From contig CAYMST010000013.1 in the NCBI GenBank assembly GCA_964393115.1, forward strand, positions 1-38,330: DNA of 38,330 nt. Reading direction: 5' to 3'. Below are positions 20,301 through 27,449 of the stretch, piece by piece. The translations under genes and the position numbers were made by a program. Each line of letters starts with the position of its first letter. Within the stretch, counting starts at the first letter, position 1. The DNA comes from CAYMST01 sp964393115 (GTDB lineage Bacteria; Bacteroidota; Bacteroidia; Cytophagales; Cyclobacteriaceae). Below the pieces are notes generated by a model. The model was not told the origin of the DNA, did not search any database, and saw only the letters and a list, made by a program, of their open reading frames with translations.

Positions 20301-23300
20301 GACCATTTCTTGGACTGATAATTCAAATAACGAAACGAAGTTCGGATTACAAGCTTTTAGAACTGGCGATGCCTGGAGAGCAGGAGGCATTCCACAACCA
20401 GCGGCTAACGCCACTTCTCAAATGGTCACCGGACTGGTAGCTGGAGCTGAGTACAAATTTCGTATAAAAGCCATAAATAATACTGGAGGCTCTACATGGA
20501 TTGAGACTGAATCAGTGGTTTTGGATAATGACAATTCAGGTAGCAACAGCTCCTCCGGGTCAAGCGGAGGCTCAAGTAGTAGTGGTGGTTCAAGTGGATC
20601 CTCTGGCAGCGGTAGCTCATCAGGTGGCGGTGGTGTAACTGGAGTTGTATTAACGACCGATGCCACTGATGAAGGATTACCAGCGTTTAAAATTGAAACG
20701 CCGAATGTCACTTACTACTTAGAAAAAGAAGGAGCCGGTTTGTCCAGTATGATCGATTTAGACGGGAATGATTGGATCAATTGGAAACCAAAAAACCAAG
20801 GTGCCTCCGAGCAGTTTAGAGGTTTTCCAAATGCTGTGCATCAGCAAAATAGCAAGAACTATTTCCATCCTCTGAACAAAGACATCCACCCTTCTACTAC
20901 GTCAGTGGTAACCAACACGTCATCTTTAGTCTCTATAAAAACTATTTCGGAGAATGGAAAATGGGAAGGGCGATATGATTTCTATGAAGATAGATGTACG
21001 TTCACCATGAAAAAAATAGAAACAGGACGTAAATATTGGATCTTATACGAGGGAACTCCAGGCGGCAGCTTAGAAACTAACCAGGACTGGTGGATGAGAT
21101 CCGGTGAAGCCACTAAGAACAGTATCGAAACAGAACACCGAGCAGACTTACCAGCAACAGAATGGATGGCTTACGGTGACAGTAGAACCAAGAGATCCTT
21201 ATTTATGCTAAACCATACAGATGACAATTTCCCTGATCATCAATATGTATTCAACAACCGAATGGTAGTTTTTGGGATTGGAAGAGGTATTGGTATCCAA
21301 AAATCACTATCAGCAACAAATGCAAGTTACTCCATTGGCATCATGGAAACTGATAGCTACAACGCAATAAACTCCAAAATGCAGATGCTTGCTGGGACCT
21401 CATCCGGGTCATCAAGTGGTGGCTCCAGCAGTAGTTCAGGCAGTTCTTCAGGAGGGTCTTCGAATGGTGGCAGTTCCTCGGGAGGAGCAAATACAGAGCT
21501 AACAGGGTTCACGCCTGGAGCCATTTATAGAGAATTTTACTTTGATATGGATGACCTTGACAATTGGCGTGTTACAGACCCTAACTCCACACGTGGTGGT
21601 GCCAAGAAACACCTGCCTAACCCTATCCTAAACGTTGAAATTGGTGATTTACAAAATGCCATTAAAGCGGAAGCGGTTATCGACCGCTGGGGTGGCCATA
21701 CCGGTACTGGGGACAAGAAGTTTCGATTTAATAATAATCATTGGATTCCTCTTCCTAAAATCAATGCTCCTGGGCCAAATCCGGATTGCTACATGTTTCA
21801 GGACAACGTAACTGTTGATATCCCTATTCATCATTTGAAAGAAGGAATTAATGACCTGGAAGGAAGCTCTGGACCACAGGAATGCCATGCTTTTATTTGG
21901 GGGCAATGGGGATGGTACGGTATTACTGTGCGTGTATTTTACAATAACAAACCGCATGCCGAAGGTATAATAACCTCCCCTTCTGCAGGTATTACAATCG
22001 ATGACTTCCCTGAAGTTAAAGTCAGCACCAGTAGTGGTTCGAATAATGCCGAAGTAGAATTCGTCGATGTCATCGCCAAGTATGACGGGTATGATGAAGA
22101 TGGAGATGGCTACTATGACGATTGGCATCGCTTATACAGTCGTACCAACTTAAGTCATCATGTGGGAAGAGCTCAACCCTCGGGTAACAATGTATTTAAA
22201 ACGACATGGGACACTGAGTGGGTTCCTGATCAGCCAGACGGTAACATCACGCTGATTGGGCGGGTAAAAGATGCAAATGGTGTATGGACCGTAACAGATA
22301 TGGTTCAAAACATAAGCCTATTACGAGCCAATGGTTCAGTTCAGCTTTACAAACCGTTTGCGATGCCTACCAACTACTGGGTGCGCACAGGACGTGTAAG
22401 AACCAGCAAGGTGAACATTCCTGCTCATCATGATATTTCGAAAGCGACAAAAGCTGCTATCCATATCAGAACATGGAACGGATACGATCATGGGCTCTAT
22501 ACACCTGTAAGCATTAACAACTGGTCTGCTTTACTCGATGGACAAAACCATTTCTTTGACTATGTGGTCCATGAGCTACCGCCAAGTACCTTCAACAATG
22601 GTGAAAACGGCATAACCATTCAGTCGGATAGTCGTGAACACGGCATCGAAGTGCTTTGGCCTGGTCCTGGTATAATCATGAGATATGGGAGTCCTATTGC
22701 AAATATTGGTGACGGCGGTTCTTCGGATGATTCAAGTGGTGGATCATCGGGTGGAAGTTCTTCTGGGGGCTCAGGAGACAGTGGAAATGGATCTTGTAAC
22801 CTAACCTCTCCAGGTGGTAAGCCTAATCCTCCGTGTAACCTTGTTGCCGAGGCACTTTCTTCCACAAGTGTTCGATTGACTTGGACGGATAATTCGAACA
22901 ACGAAGCGTTTTTTGACATCCAGAACCGCTTGGAGGGGGATTCATTCCGAGCTGCTGGGCTTCCGGATGCTCCACAAAATAGCAGTAGTGTCACCATAAA
23001 CGGACTTACACCAAATGCTTCTTATACCTTTAGGATGAAGGCTGTAAACACCAAAGGAGGTTCTGTATGGATAGAGTCTGGCTCCGTTGGACTTGATGGA
23101 CAGGCTAGAGTTCAAGGTGGTGAACACCATGATGCTTCGAACCTATATATACATCCAAATCCTAATAATGGTCAGTTTACTTTGAATAGTTCAGTTGGGG
23201 GAACCGGAATTATCGTTGATCCCACTGGTCGGAAGGTCAAGCGCGTTGAGTTTAGTAAAGGGAATAATCAGTTTTTGCTAAGGGACATCAAAAAAGGTCT

Positions 23301-23355
23301 GTACTTCCTGACCTCAGAATCGAACCACAAGCGCATACCAATATTAATCCATTAG
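17329..23355 (+). CDS. Secreted multidomain protein B: twin FG-GAP propellers, FN3-like modules, domains X and Y, T9SS domain
   Basis: The 2008-aa protein has a long N-terminus with a signal segment ending T-T-N-A at about residue 38. Region I (40-400) carries seven D-x-D-x-D-G-like calcium motifs and region II (432-777) six plus a degenerate one, consistent with two seven-bladed FG-GAP/VCBS propellers. FN3-like modules follow at 823-922 and 966-1065, then domain X (about 1105-1354), domain Y (about 1391-1789), a third FN3-like module (1823-1922) and a T9SS sorting domain (about 1935-2008) with H-P-N-P-N-N-G-Q-F and the end R-I-P-I-L-I-H. Ser/Gly linkers separate nearly all of these. X and Y are shared with protein C and I do not recognise them. 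The protein is probably cell-surface attached or released, acting on or binding a polysaccharide. It is flanked by terminators on both sides, so it is likely its own transcription unit. Confidence 0.9.
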   Translation: MEFIFTANLCPTKWPIKQHINSAITTFLVFFAITTTNAQVSFEPTQIANNATSWWGKYVADVNKDGLMDVFVNNQSNNGGWLGWIESKPNGTFVQRIIAQTGPNGGKFFAGDLHGGDFDNDGDQDILGFNGKGAGGNQLYWYENPSWKAHPIGSYPAYVKDVEVTDFNKDGKLDVVCITFTKNTFLVYRQNSKDDWTTVQEFQITNLHEGMAVGDIDGDGDDDVATNGYWIENPGGDLTTPWTVRTINNKWFNQTGDWSANGTKCFCVDINNDGRDEVFISHSERKGYPVAWYGSSNPKNGGWTEHIVGQVDACHTLQVFDFDNDGDYDVFAGENKSRFPGGEDPVYVFINNGNNKSWTPNKVFTGGIYNGLVADFEGDGDLDIWRTEHHNTKILQLMKGKIGGSGSSSGGSSSSGSSSSSSGGSSSSGSGFLSWKRHLIGDFAERSVFVDAGDLDNDGDKDLVAGDAIWINPGNLSGNWTKKKIGSPLNNALLIYDFDQDNKLDIIGTQGIGSKANNNFAWAKNTGNVNFNILTNIDAAGSGDFVQGRVIADFGQGKEFITSWHIGNGLPSIKIPANPVSTQWPKGILSSATQNEDLSVGDIDKDGDNDLLLGTKWLENKGSSWAEHTIGTVTGGVPDRNDLKDVDGDGKLDAIIGLENGSNIYWFKNPANSQSTWTRHIIGTSDGGGFSMDAADFDKDGDIDVVVGGHTGPRPKVIIFENTGKNTNWDAHIIDEQPNSQIDHHDGTQAMDIDGDGDLDIISIGWKRRKVWVFENLGDSGSSSGGSSSGSSSGTSSSSSGSSSGGSTGSSSGSSSGGSGDGCNIKSTNGKPNPPCNVVVSSSSATSATLSWTDNSNNETKFALQAFRTGDKWRAGGITQPSANATSQIVNNLVAGASYKFRIKSTNQNGGSIWVETDVITLGQGDTGSSGGSSGGSSSSGSSSSGGSSSSGSSSGGSASDGNGECSKVSTSGKPNPPCNVLVTADNSTSVTISWTDNSNNETKFGLQAFRTGDAWRAGGIPQPAANATSQMVTGLVAGAEYKFRIKAINNTGGSTWIETESVVLDNDNSGSNSSSGSSGGSSSSGGSSGSSGSGSSSGGGGVTGVVLTTDATDEGLPAFKIETPNVTYYLEKEGAGLSSMIDLDGNDWINWKPKNQGASEQFRGFPNAVHQQNSKNYFHPLNKDIHPSTTSVVTNTSSLVSIKTISENGKWEGRYDFYEDRCTFTMKKIETGRKYWILYEGTPGGSLETNQDWWMRSGEATKNSIETEHRADLPATEWMAYGDSRTKRSLFMLNHTDDNFPDHQYVFNNRMVVFGIGRGIGIQKSLSATNASYSIGIMETDSYNAINSKMQMLAGTSSGSSSGGSSSSSGSSSGGSSNGGSSSGGANTELTGFTPGAIYREFYFDMDDLDNWRVTDPNSTRGGAKKHLPNPILNVEIGDLQNAIKAEAVIDRWGGHTGTGDKKFRFNNNHWIPLPKINAPGPNPDCYMFQDNVTVDIPIHHLKEGINDLEGSSGPQECHAFIWGQWGWYGITVRVFYNNKPHAEGIITSPSAGITIDDFPEVKVSTSSGSNNAEVEFVDVIAKYDGYDEDGDGYYDDWHRLYSRTNLSHHVGRAQPSGNNVFKTTWDTEWVPDQPDGNITLIGRVKDANGVWTVTDMVQNISLLRANGSVQLYKPFAMPTNYWVRTGRVRTSKVNIPAHHDISKATKAAIHIRTWNGYDHGLYTPVSINNWSALLDGQNHFFDYVVHELPPSTFNNGENGITIQSDSREHGIEVLWPGPGIIMRYGSPIANIGDGGSSDDSSGGSSGGSSSGGSGDSGNGSCNLTSPGGKPNPPCNLVAEALSSTSVRLTWTDNSNNEAFFDIQNRLEGDSFRAAGLPDAPQNSSSVTINGLTPNASYTFRMKAVNTKGGSVWIESGSVGLDGQARVQGGEHHDASNLYIHPNPNNGQFTLNSSVGGTGIIVDPTGRKVKRVEFSKGNNQFLLRDIKKGLYFLTSESNHKRIPILIH
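19664..19788 (+). repeat. Ser/Gly linker in protein B
   Basis: About 42 residues made almost only of Ser and Gly with a few Thr, between the second FG-GAP propeller and the first FN3-like module. Ser is written with a mixture of AGT, AGC and TCN codons. Shorter linkers of the same kind lie at about 18532-18621, 20104-20217, 20539-20634, 21396-21489 and 22711-22790. Confidence 0.9.
19795..20094 (+). repeat. FN3-like module, copy 3 (protein B)
   Basis: Opens C-N-I-K-S-T-N-G-K-P-N-P-P-C and keeps W-T-D-N-S-N-N-E-T-K-F. It is most similar to copy 4, which follows after one Ser/Gly linker. Confidence 0.85.
20224..20523 (+). repeat. FN3-like module, copy 4 (protein B)
   Basis: A near-duplicate of copy 3: both share F-R-T-G-D-x-W-R-A-G-G-I and P-x-A-N-A-T-S-Q in place of the F-D-I-H-K version in protein A. 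Confidence 0.85.
20641..21390 (+). other. Domain X, copy in protein B
   Basis: About 250 residues, beta-rich. It opens I-E-T-P-N-V-T-Y-Y-L-E-K-E-G-A-G and continues with F-R-G-F-P-N-A-V-H, Y-E-D-R-C-T-F-T-M, G-R-K-Y-W-I-L-Y-E-G-T-P-G-G-S and M-L-N-H-T-D-D-N. The opening resembles galactose-mutarotase-like beta-sandwich domains, but that is only inference. Confidence 0.75.
21499..22695 (+). other. Domain Y, copy in protein B
   Basis: About 400 residues with three visible parts. The first is a beta-rich part with K-H-L-P-N-P-I and P-G-P-N-P-D-C-Y-M. The second is a middle part with an EF-hand-like D-G-Y-D-E-D-G-D-G-Y. The last has I-H-I-R-T-W-N-G-Y-D-H-G-L-Y-T-P and E-H-G-I-E-V-L-W-P-G-P-G. 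No family name is recognised. Confidence 0.75.
22795..23094 (+). repeat. FN3-like module, copy 5 (protein B)
   Basis: Directly precedes the T9SS domain of protein B, the same position as copies 2 and 7 in proteins A and C. It carries N-N-E-A-F-F-D-I where the others have N-N-E-T-K-F. Confidence 0.85.
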
Positions 23356-23468
23356 GACTCAACTCGATGTGAATCAATTATTAACAAATAAGTGTAAATA
23401 AATAACATGACAGCAATTCATTTAACTCATATTTTTGAAGTTATCTGAAAACTATGAAACTTAAAATT

Positions 23469-23506
23469 CTCGGGTTGACATCGGTAAGTCAACCTGAGAC
23501 TTTTTT
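23469..23506 (+). terminator. Intrinsic terminator of gene B
   Basis: CTCGGGTTGAC pairs with GTCAACCTGAG (one G-U pair) around an eight-base loop and is followed closely by six T residues. Confidence 0.85.
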
Positions 23507-23615
23507 CCTATTGGAAAACTTGGTTAAATGAATAACGATTGAGAGCGCTGCTCTTTTATGACGCCCATTCGCCACACAAAGGGCTTGTCTAAGCGCATCT
23601 ATCGATCTAGGTGCA

Positions 23616-23645
23616 GTTGACATGATCAAAAGAGTCATGTTCAAC
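23616..23645. promoter_or_regulatory. Inverted repeat upstream of gene C
   Basis: GTTGACATGA is matched by TCATGTTCAAC with a one-base bulge around a nine-base spacer, about 125 bases before the start codon. No T-run follows, so an operator or mRNA leader structure is more likely than a terminator. Confidence 0.3.
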
Positions 23646-23768
23646 GGAGCATTTCCCTTGTAAAATCATGTTTCGTGCTTCAGATCATTGAATTTGGATA
23701 ACTAACCTAATATACAGATGTCGTATACACATTTATGGCAATTCTTCAAGAATTGTAACGGACATATT

Positions 23769-26700
23769 ATGTCCATAAAGTCAAAAGCTTTATTGATGGC
23801 TTGTTTGCTAACCTTATGTTGGTCAGTTGAGCATGCTAAAGCCAATTGTGGTCCTATTCCATCAAACGGAAGACCGGCTGACCCCTGCAACATTGTAGTA
23901 GAGGTACTATCATCCACTTCAGTGCGATTATCGTGGCAAGGTTCCAATAATACCACACAGTTCAACGTGCAGAAAAAACTTGGAAATCAGAAGTATCAAG
24001 GTGTATCTCAAGTAAAAAACGGAACGACCATAACTATTGGCAAGCTTGCCAATAACGGTACCTATACGTTTCGTATTAAAGCAAAAAACGGCGCTGGGTT
24101 CTCATCATGGTCGGAAAGTCCAAGCGTTAATCTAGGAACTCCTAGTGGATCATCATCTGGAGGGAGCACAAGTTCTTCAGGTTCTTCCGGAGCAGGTTCA
24201 AGCTCAGGTGGTTCGAGTTCATCATCAAGCGGTGCTTCGAGCTCCAGTGGATCCGGATCATCCAGTAGTTCGTCCTCTGGAGGCAGTACATCGAGTGGTT
24301 CTTCGAGCGGAAGCACTTCTAGTAGTAGTTCCTCAGGTGGTAATACGTCAAGCTCGAGTAGTTCGGGTGGTGGAACAATTGATGGTGTGATCTTGACTGA
24401 AAATGCTTTTGATGAAGGACTCCCTGCCTATAAGATAGAAACACCTAACGCTACTTACTTTTTAGAAAAAGAAGGAGCGGGACTGTCAAGCTTAATTGAT
24501 AAGGATGGAAATGATTGGATCAACTGGCGACCGACTAATAAAGGAGCCTCAGAGCACTTCCGAGGATTCCCCAACGCCGTTCACAAACAAAGTGACAGAA
24601 GTTATTTTCATCCGTTGAACAGTGGTACTAACTCATCTAGTACAACCGTTATAAGCAATACTACAGATAAGGTTTCGATCATGGCCGTTTCGGATAATGG
24701 GAAATGGGAAGCCATTTATGACTTCTATGAGGACCGCTGCACATTTACCATGACCAAAGTTGAAACAGGACGCAAATACTGGGTGCTTTATGAAGGCACG
24801 CCAGGTGGTAGTCTGGAAGCAAATTTTGACTGGTGGATGCGTTCACAACTTGATGAAAAGAAACCTGTCGCAACGACTTACAAGGCGGACCTCCCCCCTA
24901 CTGAGTGGATGGCCTTTGGTGACAGCAGGAAGGGTAGAGCACTATTTATGCTCAATCATACAGACGACAACCTGCCTGACCACCACTACCTGCTCACCAA
25001 TAAAATGGTGGTTTTTGGAATTGGTCGTGGTGCTGGAACTCAAAAGAACCTTACAGCCTCCAATGCAAGCTATTCTATTGGGATTATCGAAAGTGATGAC
25101 TATAATGTGATCAATTCTAAAATGCAGGCCTTAGCGGATGAAGGAAATAATGGAGGATCTTCATCAAGTGGATCGTCTGGTGGGTCAAGTAGCAGTTCAT
25201 CAAGTAGCTCTAGTGGATCAAGCAGCGGGAGCTCTTCAAGTGGTGGATCAAGCAGTTCTGGCAGCAGTAGCTCCTCCGGTGGAAGCTCAACTAGCTCAGG
25301 CAGTAGTGGCTCAAGTGGCGGATCTAGTTCTTCCGGAGGTGGACCTATCGGCGGTGTAGATAACCCTTCTGGGTTTACACCAGGTTCAGTTTATAAGGAA
25401 TATTATTTCGATGTTAACCTTCCCAATCAATGGCGTGTTACAGATCCAACCTCCAACAAACCTGGGGCTCAGAAACACCTGCCTAATCCAATCATTCCAG
25501 TCATCATCGATGATTTGAACAACGCGATTCGAGCGGAAATTGTCATCGATAGATGGAGCGGTCATCCGGGCACCAGTGATAAGAAGTTTAGAGTAAATAG
25601 CAATCCTTGGATCAGTCTACCCCCTATCAATGCGCCAGGTCCTAATCAGGAATGCTATATGTATCAGGATAATATTGTCATGGAAATCCCACTGAACCAA
25701 CTCAATGAAGGCATCAACAACTTCGAAGGAGGATCTGGTGTAATTGGCTGTAATACTGGTCTTTGGGGACAATGGGGATGGTATGGTTATGTGATTCGTG
25801 TTTTTTACACCAATCGAGTGCATTCACCAGGAAGCATTACCACGCCAGCTAACAACAGTACACTAGCCGAAGATCCGTTAATCACTATCAATACTAGCTT
25901 CACCAGTGATGACACCGCACAAATTGTACATGTATTTGCCAAATATGACGGATATGATGAAGATGGTGACGGGTTTTATACTGACTGGCACCGCAGGTAT
26001 AATGGAAGTTCTCTAAAGCATCATGTTGGGCGAGCTAACTATAATGGTGGTTCGCAGTACTCCATAGAGTGGGATACAGAGTGGATTCCTGACCAGCCAA
26101 ATGGAGATATGCAGCTTATTGCCAGGATTCGTGACAAGAATGGTATTTGGTACGTAACCGATATAGTAGATGGATTGAGCTTGCAACGAGCCAATGAATC
26201 AGTGGAGTTCTACAAGCCATTCGATGTCCCTATAAAATACTGGGTCCGAAATGGTAAAGTAAGATCGAATAAAATCAACATTCCTAATGGACACGACCTG
26301 TCAAAGGCAACAAAGGCCTCGATTCATATCCGAACTTGGAATGGCTATGACCATGGCTTATATACTCCAACAAAAATCGGAAGCTGGTCAGGGCTAATCG
26401 AGGGCAAAGACCACCGCTTTCAATATACGACTCATGAATTGCCTATTTCTGCCTTTAAGAGCGGTAACAATACGATTACCATCTCCTCGCAAAGTCAGGA
26501 ACACGGCGTGGAAGTACTCTGGCCTGGTCCAGGGATCATAATGCGTTATGGTCAAGGAGGAACATCAAGCTCAAGTAGTTCGTCAGGTGGAAACTCATCC
26601 AGCGGAAGCTCATCAGGAAGCGGGTCTGGTTCCGGAAGTTCTAGCGGTGGTTCTAGCAGTGGAGGTTCATCAGGAGGCCCCGTTGACGGTCAGACCTATG

Positions 26701-27289
26701 GGAATTGTTCTGCAACTACTTCAGGGGCCAGACCAAACCCGCCATGTGAAGTGTGGGCAGAAATAACTTCGCCAAATAGCGTGATTCTCCACTGGACAGA
26801 CAACTCAGACAATGAGACTTCTTTTGACATACAAGCACAACTCAAGGGTAAAGGTTTTAACGGAACGGGTATCGCAGATGGAAAAGAAGATGAGACATAT
26901 ATCTCCATCAATAATTTACAACCGGGAGGGACATATGCTTTTAGAGTAAAAGCAGTAAACAACAAAGGTGGTTCCTCATGGGTGAAAACCGCAAGGTATA
27001 ACCTAGCTTCTGGTGGTAGAATTATCGAGACTCCTCAATTGGTGCCTGAGCTTAAAGTTTCATTGCTACCAAACCCTAATAATGGTAGGTTCCACATCGA
27101 GTCAAATCATGAGGGATCAGCGATCATCCTTGATGCCATGGGTCGCAAAGTGAAGACATTATACTACAAGTACGGACAAACTGCAATATTGCTAAATGAG
27201 CTACAATCTGGTATGTACATTTTTGTGTCTNNNNNNNNNNNNNNNNNNNNNNNNNNNNNAATACGCGAATTCCTTTGTTAATTAAATAG
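23769..27289 (+). CDS. Secreted multidomain protein C: FN3-like modules, domains X and Y, T9SS domain (contains assembly gap)
   Basis: Starting at ATG 23769 gives a clean signal peptide ending A-K-A at residue 25; an in-frame ATG 51 bases upstream adds an unlikely leader. Domains in order are an FN3-like module (27-122), a 78-residue Ser/Gly linker (126-203), domain X (204-456), a Ser/Gly linker (459-526), domain Y (533-929), a linker (931-973), an FN3-like module (980-1079) and a T9SS sorting domain (from about 1095) with P-N-P-N-N-G-R-F and D-A-M-G-R-K. It parallels the C-terminal two thirds of protein B without the propellers. A run of 29 N breaks the last codons. Read literally the frame shifts, but the bases after the gap encode N-T-R-I-P-L-L-I-K and stop at 27289, matching the ends of proteins A and B. 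I therefore place the end there. Confidence 0.88.
23847..24134 (+). repeat. FN3-like module, copy 6 (protein C, N-terminal)
   Basis: The most divergent copy. It opens C-G-P-I-P-S-N-G-R-P-A-D-P-C, so both cysteines persist although N-P-P has become A-D-P and the D-N-S-N-N-E-T stretch is changed. Confidence 0.75.
24144..24375 (+). repeat. Long Ser/Gly linker in protein C
   Basis: About 77 residues of Ser and Gly with a few Thr, Ala and Asn, the longest linker in the window. All six Ser codons occur, so the repeat is conserved at protein rather than DNA level. Confidence 0.9.
24379..25137 (+). other. Domain X, copy in protein C
   Basis: Aligns along its whole length with the protein B copy, sharing G-N-D-W-I-N-W, F-R-G-F-P-N-A-V-H, Y-E-D-R-C-T-F-T-M, L-Y-E-G-T-P-G-G-S-L-E, D-W-W-M-R-S, L-N-H-T-D-D-N and V-V-F-G-I-G-R-G. 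Confidence 0.75.
25145..25345 (+). repeat. Ser/Gly linker between domains X and Y of protein C
   Basis: About 67 residues, nearly all Ser and Gly. The equivalent linker in protein B is about half this length, showing that length varies while composition is kept. Confidence 0.9.
25366..26553 (+). other. Domain Y, copy in protein C
   Basis: Aligns throughout with the protein B copy: W-R-V-T-D-P, K-H-L-P-N-P-I, I-N-A-P-G-P-N, G-Q-W-G-W-Y-G, A-K-Y-D-G-Y-D-E-D-G-D-G, W-D-T-E-W, R-T-W-N-G-Y-D-H-G-L-Y-T-P and E-V-L-W-P-G-P-G-I-I-M-R-Y-G are shared. Confidence 0.75.
26706..27005 (+). repeat. FN3-like module, copy 7 (protein C, C-terminal)
   Basis: Precedes the T9SS domain. It opens with Cys and R-P-N-P-P-C-E-V-W-A-E and keeps W-T-D-N-S-D-N-E-T, Y-A-F-R-V-K-A-V and K-G-G-S-S-W. 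Confidence 0.85.
27231..27259. other. Assembly gap (29 N) inside the last codons of gene C
   Basis: The gap begins on a codon boundary, and its written length of 29 puts the following bases out of frame. Homologous protein ends predict that only about nine bases are missing. Confidence 0.95.
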
Positions 27290-27316
27290 CACTGAGCAAT
27301 ATGGTTTAAAATTCTG

Positions 27317-27347
27317 GCGGCTCCGAGAAATCGGAGTCGCTTTATTT
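27317..27347 (+). terminator. Hairpin terminator of gene C
   Basis: GCGGCTCCGA pairs with TCGGAGTCGC around the tetraloop GAAA, followed by TTTATTT. It lies between gene C and the convergent lipoprotein gene. Confidence 0.8.
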
Positions 27348-27449
27348 ATATAGAATCCAGAAGATAATACACTAAAGATTTGGTTTGAAGGATGTATCGC
27401 TGGAATTTATACAGTTCCAAATAGACTTTAAATAATATAGAATTGATGA

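Larger units (their letters stand above)
23356..23768. other. Intergenic region between genes B and C
   Basis: It contains the gene B terminator (23469-23506) and a second hairpin without T-run (23616-23645). The rest is presumably the gene C promoter and leader. No gene is seen. Confidence 0.6.

Noticed and set aside
24145..25359. Long open frames in the other reading frames across the Ser/Gly linkers, rich in Val, Gln, Leu and Glu/Pro
   Set aside because: They are by-products of the repeated Ser/Gly codons in the real frame.
18540..26685. The Ser/Gly-coding DNA as a CRISPR array or minisatellite
   Set aside because: No constant repeat unit or regular spacer length exists at DNA level, and the real frame runs through every segment.
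27260..27281. The I-R-E-F-L-C ending of protein C as a real variant C-terminus
   Set aside because: It depends on the arbitrary N count; the alternative frame restores the R-I-P-L-L-I-K ending of the paralogues.
1137..27289. An integrated mobile element or genomic island carrying the PUL
   Set aside because: I found no transposase, integrase, tRNA gene, attachment-site repeat or inverted ends in the window.
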